NCBI GenBank assembly: GCA_030549335.1 | Contig: CM060191.1 | Span: 4,655,001 to 4,719,000 of the forward strand | Reading direction: 5' to 3' | Length of the DNA: 64,000 nt | DNA from: Pontederia crassipes | Lineage: Eukaryota > Streptophyta > Magnoliopsida > Commelinales > Pontederiaceae | Shown here: positions 33,640-46,232 of the stretch, one piece after another | How the letters are laid out: every line of letters starts with the position of its first letter | Position numbering within the stretch: the stretch's first letter is position 1 | Notes under the pieces: generated by a model | What the model was told of the DNA's origin: nothing | What the model saw: the letters and a program-made list of their open reading frames with translations, nothing else | Database searches by the model: none | Program-made: the position numbers and the translations under genes

Positions 33640-36111
33640 CCTCAGGGTTGAAAAATAAAGGCAAGGGAGAGGGGTGGGTGGGATTGAAATGCATTAAATT
33701 TGGAATTTGGATCCCCTTGGCACTTCATCTAGCATCTTTGGGTGGTCTAACCTTCATTAGTTGCAACTAATCCTGCATAGAAACAAAGGATATCAGTGGA
33801 ATGGTAGATTTGCAACTAATCAGATTTTTGAGTGCAAATTTCAACATTGCATTGGGAATTTCTGAAATTCACTGAAATTAGGCTATAATAGATTGGGATA
33901 ACTGAAATGAATGTTAATTCAGATGATAATATGATCAATGTAGCTTAATGAGAAAAATATTATCAGTTATCATTAAGTTTTCAGTAGAAAATAAAAAATA
34001 AGGGGTATGGGTACTCCCTGAATTTGAGACTTGTGAATTGAACCTGTTCCTCATCTCTTATTCCTGCAAAAATAGAAAGATTAGGTTGATAATGGCTTGG
34101 GTTACCTCCCAAGAAGTGCCTTTCTTTAATGTCTTTGGCTAGACATTGTTACAACTCTTGATGTCAAGGAGGTTTAAATAGTGTGATATGATCAAGTAGA
34201 GATCTCAATCTGTGGACAGCTTTACTAATCAAGTATGGATCTCTTAGTTTCCCAATATTTGACCTTCGTTTTTCAGTTGGATGTATCCCTCCTTCATTGT
34301 ACCAGAAATATACTAACTTCTCATTCCATAACTTCTCATCTATGACATCTGAATCTCCTGGATCACCATCTTGTTTAAGCAACCATTTCTTCAATGGCCT
34401 CTTTAAATGCAGCATTGTTGTAAGATCTTTGAGCTCTTGGTTCCATCTTTCAGTAGGCAAGCAATGATCTTCCTTCATTGAATTTTCAATTCCTTCTACA
34501 AATCTAAATTCTGCTATAGCCTCTATTTGGAAAGAAATTTCTTCTGCTTTTGTATCCTCCTTGGCCATTTCAGTTTCATAATGTGGCTTTGCTATCATAA
34601 CCTGTTGCCCAATGGAAAATGAGATGGGTGAGACTTTGGAACTTTGAATGACTTCAAATGAATTAGTGCTTGATTCAAGTTCAGGCCACTTCTTCTCTTT
34701 TGATGTTTCTTCATCTTTAACTCTAAAATGTTGACATTCTTCAACTGATCCATGATGGTTTGTGGAGCAAATTGCTTCAAGTAGAATTTTTGGACAGTTG
34801 GATGCAGGAGGTGACTCATCTTTAGGGATAGACAATAAGTGAATTGAGTTGCAGCCCTCATCATAAAGGTGTGTATCTGATAGTTTCTCCCAAGAATCAA
34901 AATCAGAGTCTTCTAGAATTAATTCTTCATTGGATGGGAACCTTATGAGTGGGTCTTCAATGCGATTCATTGCTGGTATCATTGGAGTAGTTTTTTTCAA
35001 TAACTTCAGCAACTTCATCTTGTTTCTTGGCATGTTCTATAAGTGTGATAGACTCCTTTTTAATTTCAGCCTCCATGACTACTTTTTCTTCATTCATCTC
35101 TTTTTCAATTCCCATCTTCATTTCCTGAATTTCTTCTTTCAGAAGGGCAGATTGGATTTGTGGGGCTTCTTGACTGGACTGCAAACAAAGCTTGGCCTCC
35201 AAGGCTTGATATCCAGCTCCAAGAACATCTACTTTCATACATATTTTTTTCAAGTTTGCAAGTTGCTCGTCCTGCCGCTTCATGAAGTCCTTCAACATAA
35301 TCTCCATTTCATTAAGTGATTGCTGATCTTCTGAAATATCCATGGTTGCAACTTGAAATTCTGACACTTGACCTTGATTGTGATGGTAATACAAATAATT
35401 TTGTGAGTCATGGACATAAGGATTACTACTTGAGAAGTCTTCCTCAGGATTCCAGAAATTTACACTTTCATGACCATGTGAGGCATACATGTAAGCATTA
35501 GAGGGCTGCTGAAATTGTGGTGATCCTTGATTGTAATAAACTTGTGATGGTTCTCCAACATGAAAGTCATATTTTTGAAGAGTTTTGGACATGACATCTT
35601 CAGCTATAGAATCCAATTCCTCCTGGCTCAAGGGTGTTTCACTTGATTGATAATAGTCATAGGACCAAGTTGGCCAACTCATATCCATCTTTTCTTCTTT
35701 CTCTCTCAAAAGTCAAATTCATAATTTTCTGCAATTGCTGGGTGGATAACAATCCTTAAATGTCCTAGGAGCAGCCTTGTTTTGATTGGTAGCCTCTTTC
35801 TCAAAAGTTCTTCTCCTAGCCTCTTCTCTTTGCAATCTCTTTCTCCTATTGAATATTCTTTCAGTTCATGGTCAGATAGGTAGAGGTCTCCTTGAAGTTC
35901 CAAATCTGCATAAATTCAATTCAGAAGTATCAAATTCAAAAAAGAAAGAAAGAAATATGTACATAATTGAAAAGAAAAAAAAATTCAGAATGATAACTTG
36001 CAAAAGCTGAAAATTGGCCTAACAAATAAACTAAAAACTAATCTAAAACTAATCTAAACTATCTAAGTTAGCCTAATTGACCTCAAATCCCCGGCAACTG
36101 CACCAAAAACT
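33640..36111 (-). mobile_element. Element II interior, 5' part
   Basis: It holds the frameshifted ORF, the hairpin copy and the PBS region (about 36086-36106). The leader frame at 35706-35903 matches 26990-27187 of element I. Confidence 0.85.
34164..35688 (-). pseudogene. Element II copy of the coiled-coil ORF, frameshifted
   Basis: It is homologous throughout to the 511-residue frame of element I. ATG is at 35688. The first part ends after a +1 frameshift in a run of A residues near 34990 (element I has five A then GCT; element II has seven A then CT), and the second part (to 34164) continues in the other frame to the same FKPP C-terminus. It has DVMSKTLQKYDFHVG, which element I lacks. One indel explains the break, so the damage is recent. 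Confidence 0.85.
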
Positions 36112-39100
36112 TGATAGTGATATTTGGGTTTTCTAGTGATAACTTGCTGAAATTTAAGAAAATGTCAATTTTTTCATTTTTTTGGTCTCCCAACTCACTA
36201 GCTGCAAGTGCACAGGTAAGTTGTAGTAGACTCAGGTTGTCGTATCCACAAGAATTTGAAGTCTAAAACACCCTAAAACAATCTAGATTAGTTCTACTTA
36301 AGTGGCTAAAAATAGATTTTTAATGAATAGTGAAAACAGATTTTTTTATAGAAAGTGAAATGATAACAGATTTTTGGGTTTTGGAAATTTATCAAAACTG
36401 AATTATAAATGCTAGAATGAAGTCTAAAAAGGTTTAACTATCTATGAGGAAGGTTCTTCTAGGATTTGGGGTTCATCTAAATTAATTAAGGATGGAATGG
36501 AACAAGTTATCATTAAATGTCCAACTTTTGATTCAACTTAAAAATGGCTGTTCCCACAGCTCAATTGGCCTCTAACTAAGCAATATATGATTATATAATT
36601 GTTAGCTAGGTTGAATCAAAAGAGGGTCCTCACTAAAAATCAAATTATCATTGGGCTCAAAAGGAAGATTCAATGCTGATTTTTTGCAATCCAAGGAAGT
36701 TTGGAATGATAACTTGCATTTGCAATCATAAAAAGATGGAATCATTCCAATCAACCAAACCAGGATAAAATATACTCAATAATGGTGCTTATGTTCTATG
36801 ATTCATCTCTGAATTCAAGGGAGATTCAAAATCAATCTCTCGGTTGCAAAATAAATTGGAATCCACACAAACACACTCAATTGGAAATGCAAAACATATG
36901 GCCACATGAGTTCACAATTTCCATTGCTCCTTGGCCCATCTCTGGATCTCAAAGAAGCCCTTAAGACTACCTCTCAGTAGTGGATTAATATGAGGGTTGA
37001 CAATGGAAATCAGAAGTTAGAAAAATGAGAAAACAGAAATCAACATTTTTGAAAAAATCAGCAATGTGGATTGATGGAATTCAAGTTTGCCAAATGCCCC
37101 TTGACCCATCTCTGGATTACAAGGGATTCCTAGAGTACACCTCTCAGTGATTTGAATAAAATAGGGATTAACAATTGGCAAATCAGATTCCAAACAATCA
37201 GAAAATAGAATTTAGAATCAAACTAAGAAATCAGATTTTGGAAAAAAAATCAGATTTGAATTCTGAATTGTCAATGATCTTGATTCATTTCTGAATAAGA
37301 TCATAGCATATATTAGCCTCTCAACCATTCAATTATCTAATCCTTGATGACAATCAGATTCAAAAGCCCAAGAAATCAGATTTTGGAATTCAGGAAACCA
37401 AAAAATCAGCAACTCATTCAATTCATTCAAATCAGGAAAAACCAAATCAGATTTGAATCATAGGAATGTCAAAGCTTCTCAATTCATTTCTGAACAAGAT
37501 TGGGATAGATGTTAACCTCTCAGTTGTTCAATTAGTTCAATCCCCAATGACAATCAGATTCAAACAGCCCAAGAAAATCAGAATTCAGATTTCAGAAAAA
37601 ATCAGATTTCAGAAAATAGAAATCAGAATTCTAATTGGGTTTGTATCTAGAACTTGGCATTGATTCTTGATTCATTTCTGAACAAGGGTTAGACCAAATG
37701 ATAACTTCTCAGTTATAAATACAAATAGGGTCTTCAAATGACAAGATCAGATTTATAACAAATCAGATTTCAGAAATGTAAAACCAGAAAAATCAGATTT
37801 CTGATTTCAGTTCAGGAATTAATGGAAAATCTGATTTGAGTCAAATGATTGCCCAAACAATCTTGATTCATTTCTGAATAAGATGGGGACAATACCAACA
37901 TCCCAAGGACTCAATTAACCAAGTTAGAAATGAAGAACAGATTCTGATATTTATAAGAATCAAATTCAGAAATCAGAAAACCAAATCAGAAATCAGAATT
38001 GCAATTGAATGAAATCAGAAAACTGACATTAATTCTTAATCCACTTCTGTAGAATGATTAGATCAAGTAATACTTCTCAGTCATTGGTTACAATTAGATC
38101 TAATAGTAGCATAGCATAAATCAGTAAAGAAGTTTCTGAAATCTGAAAATCAGAAATGATTCAGTGCAGGAATTATAAAACAGTCCATATCCATCCAAAA
38201 CTAATCTAAACTACTACCCTATCCTAGAAGAAATGGAGTTTAGCTCCTCATATTTACAAGTTTTGACATCAAATGGGGTAAGAAACAGATACAATTCATG
38301 GATCCTTTGAAGCTTCCTGGCCAGCAGCTCCTCCACCAGAATCCTTTGCAGCCTTGCCTTCCTCCAAACCCTTGAATGACCTACCTCCTTCCTTCTCCAG
38401 AAAAATCCAGCTTTTATATCACTTCTCCCCACCTTTGGATCAGCATCAGAATATTCTTTGTGCTTTGATTGCAGCCATGTGTCCCCTGGCCCTGAAATTC
38501 CAGCAGTGACAGCTTTTTGGACAGCCAAAAAGCTAGTGGTCCCCCCTCCTTTTTTCTTCCTTTTGGCCACCTTTTCCACTTGCTACAAGGGCCAAAACAT
38601 CAAGCATGAAAGTCTTCTAATAATATTTAAACAACTAAGGATTAGGACAGTAGTTAAAATCAGATCTATAGCAAAAAGGGAATTGGTGTGTTGCAAGAAT
38701 GAAAACCGATATCGATATGAATGAATTCAAGGGCCCGGAATGATAACTTTATGGAAATCTTGGGAAATGTCCTAGTATGGGTGGTTCAAAGCATTTCAGG
38801 CATCAATTTGATTAGAGTGACAAGTGAGTGAGGTCAAAAATCAAATATGAATGAGATTCCTAAAAGTGATAACTTGAGTGCCCCAAAAACGATAACTTAT
38901 ATGACTTAAAAACGATAACTTGTCATAACTTGAGTTTTGATTATCCAAATGTGATGAAATTTGACCAGCAATGAGTTAGAACAATAATAAGATGATTGCT
39001 TAAGGTCCTTGTGCAGAATTAATGGTTTTGCATGTCGAAATGACAGAATTGCCCTTTAACGATAACTTGGCACTTGAAAAATGATAACTTGTTCAAATGG

Positions 39101-39462
39101 ACTTAAAACTTTGCACAAGTTGAGATGTGACTATCCAAATATGATTTAAACATAATAATGATGGATTTAGGGCAAGAAAACCATTGAAAATAAGTTCATT
39201 CAAAATAATGATAACTTGATACTTAGGAATGATAACTTGTCCTCAAAATGATAACTTGGCATAGAATTTAAATATTAATGGATTTTGGCATTTCAGAACC
39301 TCTATGCACATGGAATTAAGTATGAAATGAGGAATATCAACTAGTTATCACAAAGTTTGCATTCAAAGTATAATTGGCCCAAAAATAGGCAAAAGTGGGA
39401 CTCGATATGTATAAATTGCATCTAAAATGGGTTAAAATCATATAGTGATCAGCAAGTGATCA
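36112..39462 (-). repeat. 5' LTR of element II (3351 bp)
   Basis: It is paired with 19073-22423. It is followed on the right by AAGAT. Confidence 0.95.
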
Positions 39463-39467
39463 AAGAT

Positions 39468-40149
39468 AGTTCATAAACTCAAATCCATGCGCAGATCCAA
39501 AATATAAGAAGTTGAACGAATAAAATAGGGATCAAACTAATGCCACTGAAAGTACAAGAAAGCTCAACAGTCAATATTGATCATGCAAAATATCAGAATA
39601 AAACGTAGTCCCAAATCACATAAGCACCTTCTTCCTTTTTCTTCTCTCTGTCTATCTCTCTTAATCCCCCATCCTTTTTCCCTTTTGCTTATGGCTTCTC
39701 CTCCTTTTATATCTGTCCCTCCTCCTTTGTCTGTCGACCTCTGCTTGCTATCGGTTCTTCTCCTCTCCTCGTTTGTACGTGCCTCTCCCACCACCTGCAG
39801 CTCGACAGCTTTTTGTGGCCCATGCCGCTTGGGAAGCTTCCTTGCACCATGGAGGTGAAGGAGATGGTCCCCAAATTACAAATCGTGTTTGATGTTTGGT
39901 TGTTTGGCCTCTTCCTCAGTCCGAAAGCAATCCACCATTCTTTGATGCAGGCAGTAGTGTGTGGTTCAGCCGCTCTACTTCATTTCCTAGACATTTACCA
40001 AGTGAATTTTCAAGCTAGCAAGAATAAACTTTAGTAGTAATATACGAATGAATGTTTATGTGGAGAACGTTTGAAAATGCATTGAATAAGTGTCATACAC
40101 ATATCTACGTAAGGAAATAATTATATAATAGATACTATGTGCATGCAAA
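39468..40149. other. Unassigned sequence, continuation of the 17.6-19.07 kb target
   Basis: Removing element II joins this to 19072. A pyrimidine-rich 5'-leader-like stretch (39625-39690) precedes a 55-codon ATG frame (39691-39858) with a hydrophobic stretch, but there is no second copy or domain to support it. Confidence 0.4.
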
Positions 40150-40683
40150 ATAATAGCGAAAATATGGGCCATAAATCTCCACATCAGCGGGAGTCAGAGC
40201 ATGGCACCAGAGGAGGGTGGCGTCGCGGTCGCAGTCCATCGTCGTCGTTGTGGTCGCACGGTCGGAGGAAGAAGTTAGCACACAAGAAACAGTAAAGGAA
40301 GAAGTTAGAGATTTAAGGTAACTTTCTAGCGCCGCAAAGTGCAATGCTAATTCCACGCTAATGAAGCGCACACAAATTAGTTAAAAGATATTATGTTAAA
40401 TGCGATGCTAAGTTGACACCCAAGTGACTTTATTAGCGAAGAATCACAATCGACGCTATAGTGGCGCCATTAAGTATACCTAATTTTTTTATTAACTTAT
40501 ATTCAAGTAGGCTTATATTATTTTGTTCATATTATATTATAAGTTTATATTCAAATAGGTTTTCTATATTCTAAGTTTTTATTATATGTTTGTATTTGTA
40601 TCTATATATAATGTATGTATGTAAGGTCTATATATATAAACTATAAGTGTATATTTATATGTATGTGTGTATATATATATATA

Positions 40684-40939
40684 GGGTAAAATGGTTGTGT
40701 AACACCCTAATGATGAAACCTCGTGCAACGCTTCCATCCTGGACGTTGATGATTCCTGAATGGTGAAGATTAAAACCGCAGTAAAATCCTTAAAACCACC
40801 CCATTAAAATAACACAAAACAACCCTGATAGCCCCCTTTCTCTTCTGCTGCCCTAGACGAAGCCCCCTTTTGCCGCCGCTGTTGTGCGTTTGCTACTGCT
40901 GCTGCTGCTAGCTCTAGTGTTGGAGCTGATCATCACTGG
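40684..40939 (+). repeat. MULE left terminal inverted repeat
   Basis: It pairs with 44299-44554. The inner part is rich in TGCTGC triplets. Confidence 0.9.
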
Positions 40940-41779
40940 ATTCCATGGCTGAACAGGCCCAGGCGAATGCAAGGAAGACTGTCAGGTTGCTGCATCGGTG
41001 CAAAACTTGCCCGTGGTAATTTCATGTCTGCAGCGGAGTCTCCCAGACTCAGAGAGAGCTCATCTCATCACTGACGAAGCCCATTGCTGTGTGAAGCCCT
41101 CCATTTCGTTGTTGATTCTGCTGATTCTGCTATGCGAACCCCTCTCTCTCCTTTTCATTTTTTTACTGATGCTATGATTCTGCTGATCATCACTAGCAAA
41201 CCTCCCTTTCGCTACTGATCATCGTGGGGGAAGCCTTGTTGTGCGAAACCCCTCTCTCTCTCATTTTCATGTTTTACTGTGATCATCAGGGTTGTCATTT
41301 TTTTACTGTGTGAAGCTTCCCTTTCGGGTTTTTTCTTGTCATTTTTTTACTGTGCGAAACCTCCCTTTCGGATGTCATTTTTTTACTGTGCGAAACCTCA
41401 CCTTCGTTTTTTCTTGTGATTCAGTCAACCTGTGATTCCATTGACCTATGATTCTTGTGGGAAATGAAGCTTCGCGAGCTTTGTCACCTGTGATTGTTGA
41501 CGACCGCTCTTGCCATCACCTTACAAGTGAGTTCTCCCTCCCTCCCTCTCTCTCTATCTATCTCTCTCTCTTTTGTGTTTTTTTTCTTGTGTTTCAGCAG
41601 ACCATGTTGTTCATTTTCATAAAAACATTCTCACCCATTTTTAAAAAATGTGTAATCATTTTTAGATGCTCATTTTGTCCCTACCTTAGATTCTCAGTCC
41701 ATGTATGCTCATTTTTTTTCCATCTTTCTTATATATTGTTTGTGCCATTCATTAAGGTGTTTTAGACAATTTCGAGCTC

Positions 41780-42893
41780 ATGGAAGTGGATAGTAATTGT
41801 ATGTCTGAACAAGATAGGTATATATGCTTTCCTTATCTTATTTCAAGTATTTATGTCATAATTATTTCATTAATAAATTATCTTTGTAACAGCTTTGAAA
41901 ATATTAATGAGATTGGCAGTAATGATGTTATGCAAGCTGTACACGATGGTCATATGAGATCCAACGATGCTATAAGACCATTTGTCGGCATGATTTTTAA
42001 TACGGATATTGATGCATATAAATACTACAATATGTATGCTAGATTGAAAGGTTTTTCTATGTGAAGATCTTATTCCCATAGATCAAAAGTGTCAGGAAAA
42101 ATCATTAGTAGGAACTTTGTTTGTTCTAAAAAAGGACACAAGGATTTGAAACGTAGTAGGAGAAAGACAATGAAACAAAGAAGAGAATCCAGAGATGATT
42201 GTCTTGCTCATTTTTATATTGGTGAAAGAAAAGACGGAAAGTGGGAGGTAAGGCAATATATTGAAGAACACAGTCATCTTTTAGCTACTCCTTCAAAAGT
42301 AAGGCAATTACGCTCGCATAAAGAAATATCGGATGCAACTGTACAAGTTATGTATACTTTGCATGCTAATGGAGTAGGTCCATCGATAATTGCTGAAAGT
42401 CTTAATTACTCGGGGGAACCATCAATTACAACGCAATAGTGTATTGATCAATTAAGAGAAAAAAGAAAAAGCACTATTGGTAAAGAATGTGTTAGTGTTC
42501 TTTCTTATATTCAAACAAAAATTAATGGTGATCCAGGGTTTTTTCATAGATGGGAATTGGACTCAGATGGTAGTAATGAATTTTTTTGGGGCAGATGGTA
42601 GAGCAAGAGAGAGTTATATGAGTTTTGGGGATGTTGTGGTATTTGATACCACGTATAGGACAAACAAATTTCTTATGCCATTTGCACCGTTCACTAGAAT
42701 TAATCATCATAGGCATTCATATTTGTTTGGTTGTGATTTATTGACCGATGAAACTGAGGAGACATTTACTTGGTTATTTAGAAAGTGGCTGGAATGTATG
42801 AATGGCAAATATCCAAGTTGTATAATTACTAATCAAGACATTGCGATGGGCAATGCCATTCGTGAGGTTTTCTTTTGCAAATATACAAGGTAG
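41780..42893 (+). pseudogene. FAR1-type Mutator transposase, broken and truncated
   Basis: From ATG 41780, a 75-bp intron-like segment (GT at 41818, AG at 41891-41892) leads into the FAR1 DNA-binding domain: MIFNTDIDAYKYYNMYARLK, then KIISRNFVCSKKG and YIEEHSHLLA. The MULE transposase domain follows, with the first catalytic Asp in VVVFDTTYRTN and the second in ITNQDIAMGNAI. It stops at KYTR, before the expected catalytic Glu and the C-terminal SWIM zinc finger. In-frame stops occur at 42062 (TGA) and 42437 (TAG), and a frameshift lies in the T/G runs near 42580-42590. It is non-functional. Confidence 0.88.
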
Positions 42894-42985
42894 TGTTTCC
42901 TTTTGTCTCAATTGCACACAAAACAACATTATCAACTACAAATGACTAGCACAATTACAATAACAACAAGTACAATAATCAACTT

Positions 42986-43345
42986 TCACATAAAACTAAG
43001 TCCTCCATTCCTTGCGTTAACTCTAGCTAGGTATGCAGATTCAGCTATAGCTAAATTTCGAGCTTCGACTTCGGATACATCAATCCTTTGTAATAATTCA
43101 TTTATCACCTCCTTTGGTCAATGTCCAAATTCTGAATCCAACCATTTGAAGTAATCGCACGCACCAGGTTGCTAAAAAAAATCATTCAGGCAGAATGTCT
43201 ATGAATGCAAATAATAGTAGAATGAGGTTAAATGACTTGAGTACCTTTAAAATCTCACCCCATAGCGTCGACATCTATAAAATCTTCTACCGGGATTCCG
43301 TTCAGTCCAAGAAATTTTTATCGTGGCTTCTCGTTAGCAATGGCA
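42986..43345 (-). pseudogene. GRF-type zinc-finger gene fragment inside the MULE
   Basis: Minus-strand exon 1 (43345-43259) reads CHC then, after an in-frame TAA, REATIKISWTERNPGRRFYR and CRRYG. An 87-bp intron with GTGAG donor and TTTTTTTTAG acceptor (43258-43172) follows. Exon 2 (43171-42986) gives QPGACDYFKWLDSEFGH, a TGA, then a helical tail PKEVINELLQRIDVSEVEAR to the stop. The CxC, WTxxNPGRRFYxC and CxYFKW pattern is that of the plant GRF zinc finger. It is convergent with the transposase and 92 bp from its end. Two stops make it a pseudogene. It is either a captured host exon pair or a second element-borne gene. Confidence 0.85.
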
Positions 43346-43835
43346 TTTTGGAGAAGACATTTTCTAACATTGAAAAAACACAATGAAATATAAACTTGAA
43401 TTATAGCAGGAAGACGATTGGCTATTGTAAAAATTCTGCATATAAAATTTTAATGAAAATGACAAAAAAATAGTGAAATCATAAAAAAAAACTAGTGAAA
43501 TCACATAAACCGGTGAAATCTAAAGGTTGTATGCATATCTAATAACGAAATTGACAAAGTGATGATCAGTTGAATGACAAAAAAGACACATTGAAAATGA
43601 CAAACAAAATAAAACAACTAGACCCCGATGATCAATGGAATCACGGTTAGAAAATAAATGAGCGACAAAATCGGGGTGCTTCACACAACACTAAAAAAAT
43701 TACAGCACTAAACAAATGAGCTACAATGAGCGACGAAAAGCCTTGGCTAGAAGAGAAAGGGGTGCTTCACACAGCACTAAAAAAATTACAGCAAACCTCA
43801 ATCATCGGCTGAATTACAGTAAAAAATGAAAACAA

Positions 43836-44225
43836 GAGAGAGGGCGTCGCACAACAACGAGAAGAAAATAACAACAACAAAATCGGGGGCTTGTAACAGC
43901 AACGAGCTTTGCCAGTGATGATCAGCGGAAAACCTAGGCAACAATAGCAGAAGCGAAAGGGGGGCTTCCCGCTTCACTAAAAAAAATATAAAAGCAGAAT
44001 CAGAGTAAAAAAATGAAAAGGAGAGAGAGAGGGCATCGCACAGCAACGAGAAGAAAATAACAACAGCAAAATCAGGGGCTTGGAACAGCAACGAGCTTTG
44101 CCAGTGATTAGTGGAAACCCTAGGCAACAACAGCAGAAGCGAAAGGGGGCTTCCCGTTTCACTAAAAAATTATATCAGCAGAATCATAGCATTAACAGAA
44201 TCACAGTAAAAAAATTGAAAAGGAG
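43836..44225. repeat. 189-bp tandem duplication in the MULE right subterminal region
   Basis: AGGGC(G/A)TCGCAC...GCGAAAGGGGGGCTTCCCG is repeated at 43840 and 44030. On the left side, units of TTTTTTTACTGTG(C/T)GAA recur between 41270 and 41400. Confidence 0.75.
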
Positions 44226-44298
44226 AGAGAGGGGTTCGCAGAGCTGAATCAGCTGAATTAACAGTGGAATGGAGGGCTTCACACAGCCATGGGCTTCA

Positions 44299-44554
44299 CC
44301 AGTGATGATCAGCTCCAACACTAGAGCTAGCAGCAGCAGCAGTAGCAAACACACAGCAGCGGCGACAAAAGGGGGCTTCGTCTAGGGCAGCAGAAGAGAA
44401 AGGGGGCTATCAGGGTGGTTTTGTGTTATTTTAATGGGGTGGTTTTAAGGATTTTACTGTGGTTTTAATCTTCACCGTTCAGGAATCATCAACGTCCAGG
44501 ATGGAAGTGTTGCACGAGGTTTCACCATTAGGGTGTTACACAATCATTTTACCC
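44299..44554 (-). repeat. MULE right terminal inverted repeat
   Basis: It is the reverse-complement partner of 40684-40939. Confidence 0.9.
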
Positions 44555-44586
<32 letters not shown>

Positions 44587-45868
44587 TACATATATGTATG
44601 TATGTTAGGTCTATATGTATATGTATATAAAACTATAAGTCTATATTTATATATGTATATCTGTATGTATATGTGTCTAATTAAGTGAGAAAAAATAAAA
44701 GGAAGTCGACCAACTAAAATATCGACACAGTCCTGCGTCGCGATTTCAGCGCTACGTCGTGGCTAATAAAAATAGCGCCCATTTAGCGCCGAAACGGTGT
44801 CACGAGTTTGGGACGCCAAAGTTGAGGCACTAAACTGACGCAATGGTGATTTTATTTAGCGACGACGAGTATTGCGTTGCTAATGTGACGCTACTATGGG
44901 ATATTGCAACACTATTTCAACACCATTGCGTCTATATATATTGTGGTGTCATGTCACTTAGTTCAACCCCATAATTTCATGATTAAAAATATATAAATAA
45001 TTTATCTATAATATATATATGTAACATATGATATAGGAATACATATGCCGGTAATACACATAATGTAGCTAACATATAGTAATATATCAACGCCATTGCG
45101 TCTATACTATGACGCTAGATCATGTCACCTATGTATTTACATATATGTGTATATGTATCTATGTATATTTAGGAATACATATATAGGTAACATATAAAGT
45201 ATAGGAATACATATATATTTAATTGATTAAGAATATTTAACAGATTTATTCATTAAACTATAATATAGGTGACATATATAGTTATCCAATATTTCTAGAG
45301 TCCTTATTCAGCTTATTAATTCATTACTCAAATTGATTATTTTGTGTCACACAGCGACTCATTAGTGACGCAACTAATTAGCGTTGTCTGCGCCTCACAA
45401 TAGCGTCGCAAGCATCCGACGCTAATGTCGACTCTTGAGCTAGCATCTACTTAGCATCACAAACCTATGACGCTAAATTAGTGTCTCACATTGTCGACGC
45501 CGATACAACAACGGAGACCTCCGATGCCAATATTGCTTTCCTAAGCGGGCGTCGATTTAGCGTCGCAATTTGGTGACGCTACTTTAGCGTCGCATTTTAG
45601 TCAACGGCAACACAATGCTACAATCTAGCGCACATTTTCTAGTTTTGGCGCGTGATAATAGCGACTTTGTAGTGTCGCAATGGCACCGAATTTAGCGTTG
45701 ATCGTCTGTAACGCTAATGCGACGTTAAATCGACACTAAGGCGAGGCACTTAGCATCTCGCTTTGTCGACCCAAAGGCATCGCTATGTTAATGCTATTGG
45801 CATTGAATTAGTGTCGAGTCGTTTTGAGTCACTAATGTGCATCCCTATTTGGCAAATTTATTATAGTG

Positions 45869-46232
45869 GTAAATGATCAATAACTCAATGCAAGCTGGAA
45901 TAGTTACCTTCACCCTCTAATGATGATTCGTAGTCTATTCCATAACAATGTCGTGAGAGATATAGCGACTTGTTCGTCTAAAGCCTCAACTTGCCAAGAT
46001 TTCATGATTATTAAATGCATTAATTTCAACATAAATTCTCATTAATAAATGTTCTAGCTTTAGATGTATACAACTTGAACACGTAATTCTCAAGTGGAAG
46101 GTATATTAGTTTTTATAAATTAATACTTACACAGTTCATTTTCTACCTTTTGTGGAGCTATTTCTAAATGTAATTAAATATTCCAACGCAAGCTGTAATT
46201 TTAATATGAATTAAGAATGCTTTTCAAAATCT
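45869..46232. other. Upstream region of the MADS-box gene
   Basis: AT-rich; no element is recognised. Confidence 0.4.

Larger units (their letters stand above)
19073..39462 (-). mobile_element. Element II: large non-autonomous LTR retroelement (host of element I)
   Basis: Its 3' LTR is at 19073-22423, its interior at 22424-23442 and 33640-36111, and its 5' LTR at 36112-39462. It is flanked by the perfect target duplication AAGAT (19068-19072, 39463-39467). Without the 10192-bp insertion and one 5-bp duplication it is about 10.19 kb. Both LTRs are 3351 bp with TG...CA ends and about 11 differences by eye. The reverse-strand PBS is slightly altered (TGGTGCAGTTGCCGGGGA). Only one coding frame, now frameshifted, is present, with no pol. 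Confidence 0.95.
40684..44554 (+). mobile_element. Mutator-like element with 256-bp TIRs (3871 bp)
   Basis: The TIRs GGGTAAAATG...ATCACTGG are at 40684-40939 and 44299-44554 (256 bp each). They match almost perfectly; a few G/A changes are visible. Weaker inverted similarity continues inward. It contains a FAR1/MULE transposase relic on + and a GRF zinc-finger relic on -. It lies in a (TA)n tract, so the expected 8-11 bp target duplication is unresolvable. Confidence 0.9.
40150..45868 (+). mobile_element. CACTA-like element fragment, split by a Mutator element
   Basis: Positions 40175-40600 match 4060-4500. Positions 44700-45868 carry many TTAGCGTCG/AGCGACGC motifs and end CCCTATTTGGCAAATTTATT then ATAGTG, a decayed CACTA right terminus. 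The same terminus occurs better preserved at 50499. No transposase remains, and the left terminus is not found. Confidence 0.6.

Noticed and set aside
39691-39858. 55-codon ORF with a hydrophobic stretch after a pyrimidine-rich leader
   Set aside because: No domain, no conserved copy, and the frame overlaps other frames of equal quality.
40684-44554. A CRISPR array or bacterial mobile island as an explanation of the regular repeats in the window
   Set aside because: Introns, LTRs, plant PBS types and CACTA/MULE signatures show plant nuclear DNA; repeats are not of uniform spacer length.
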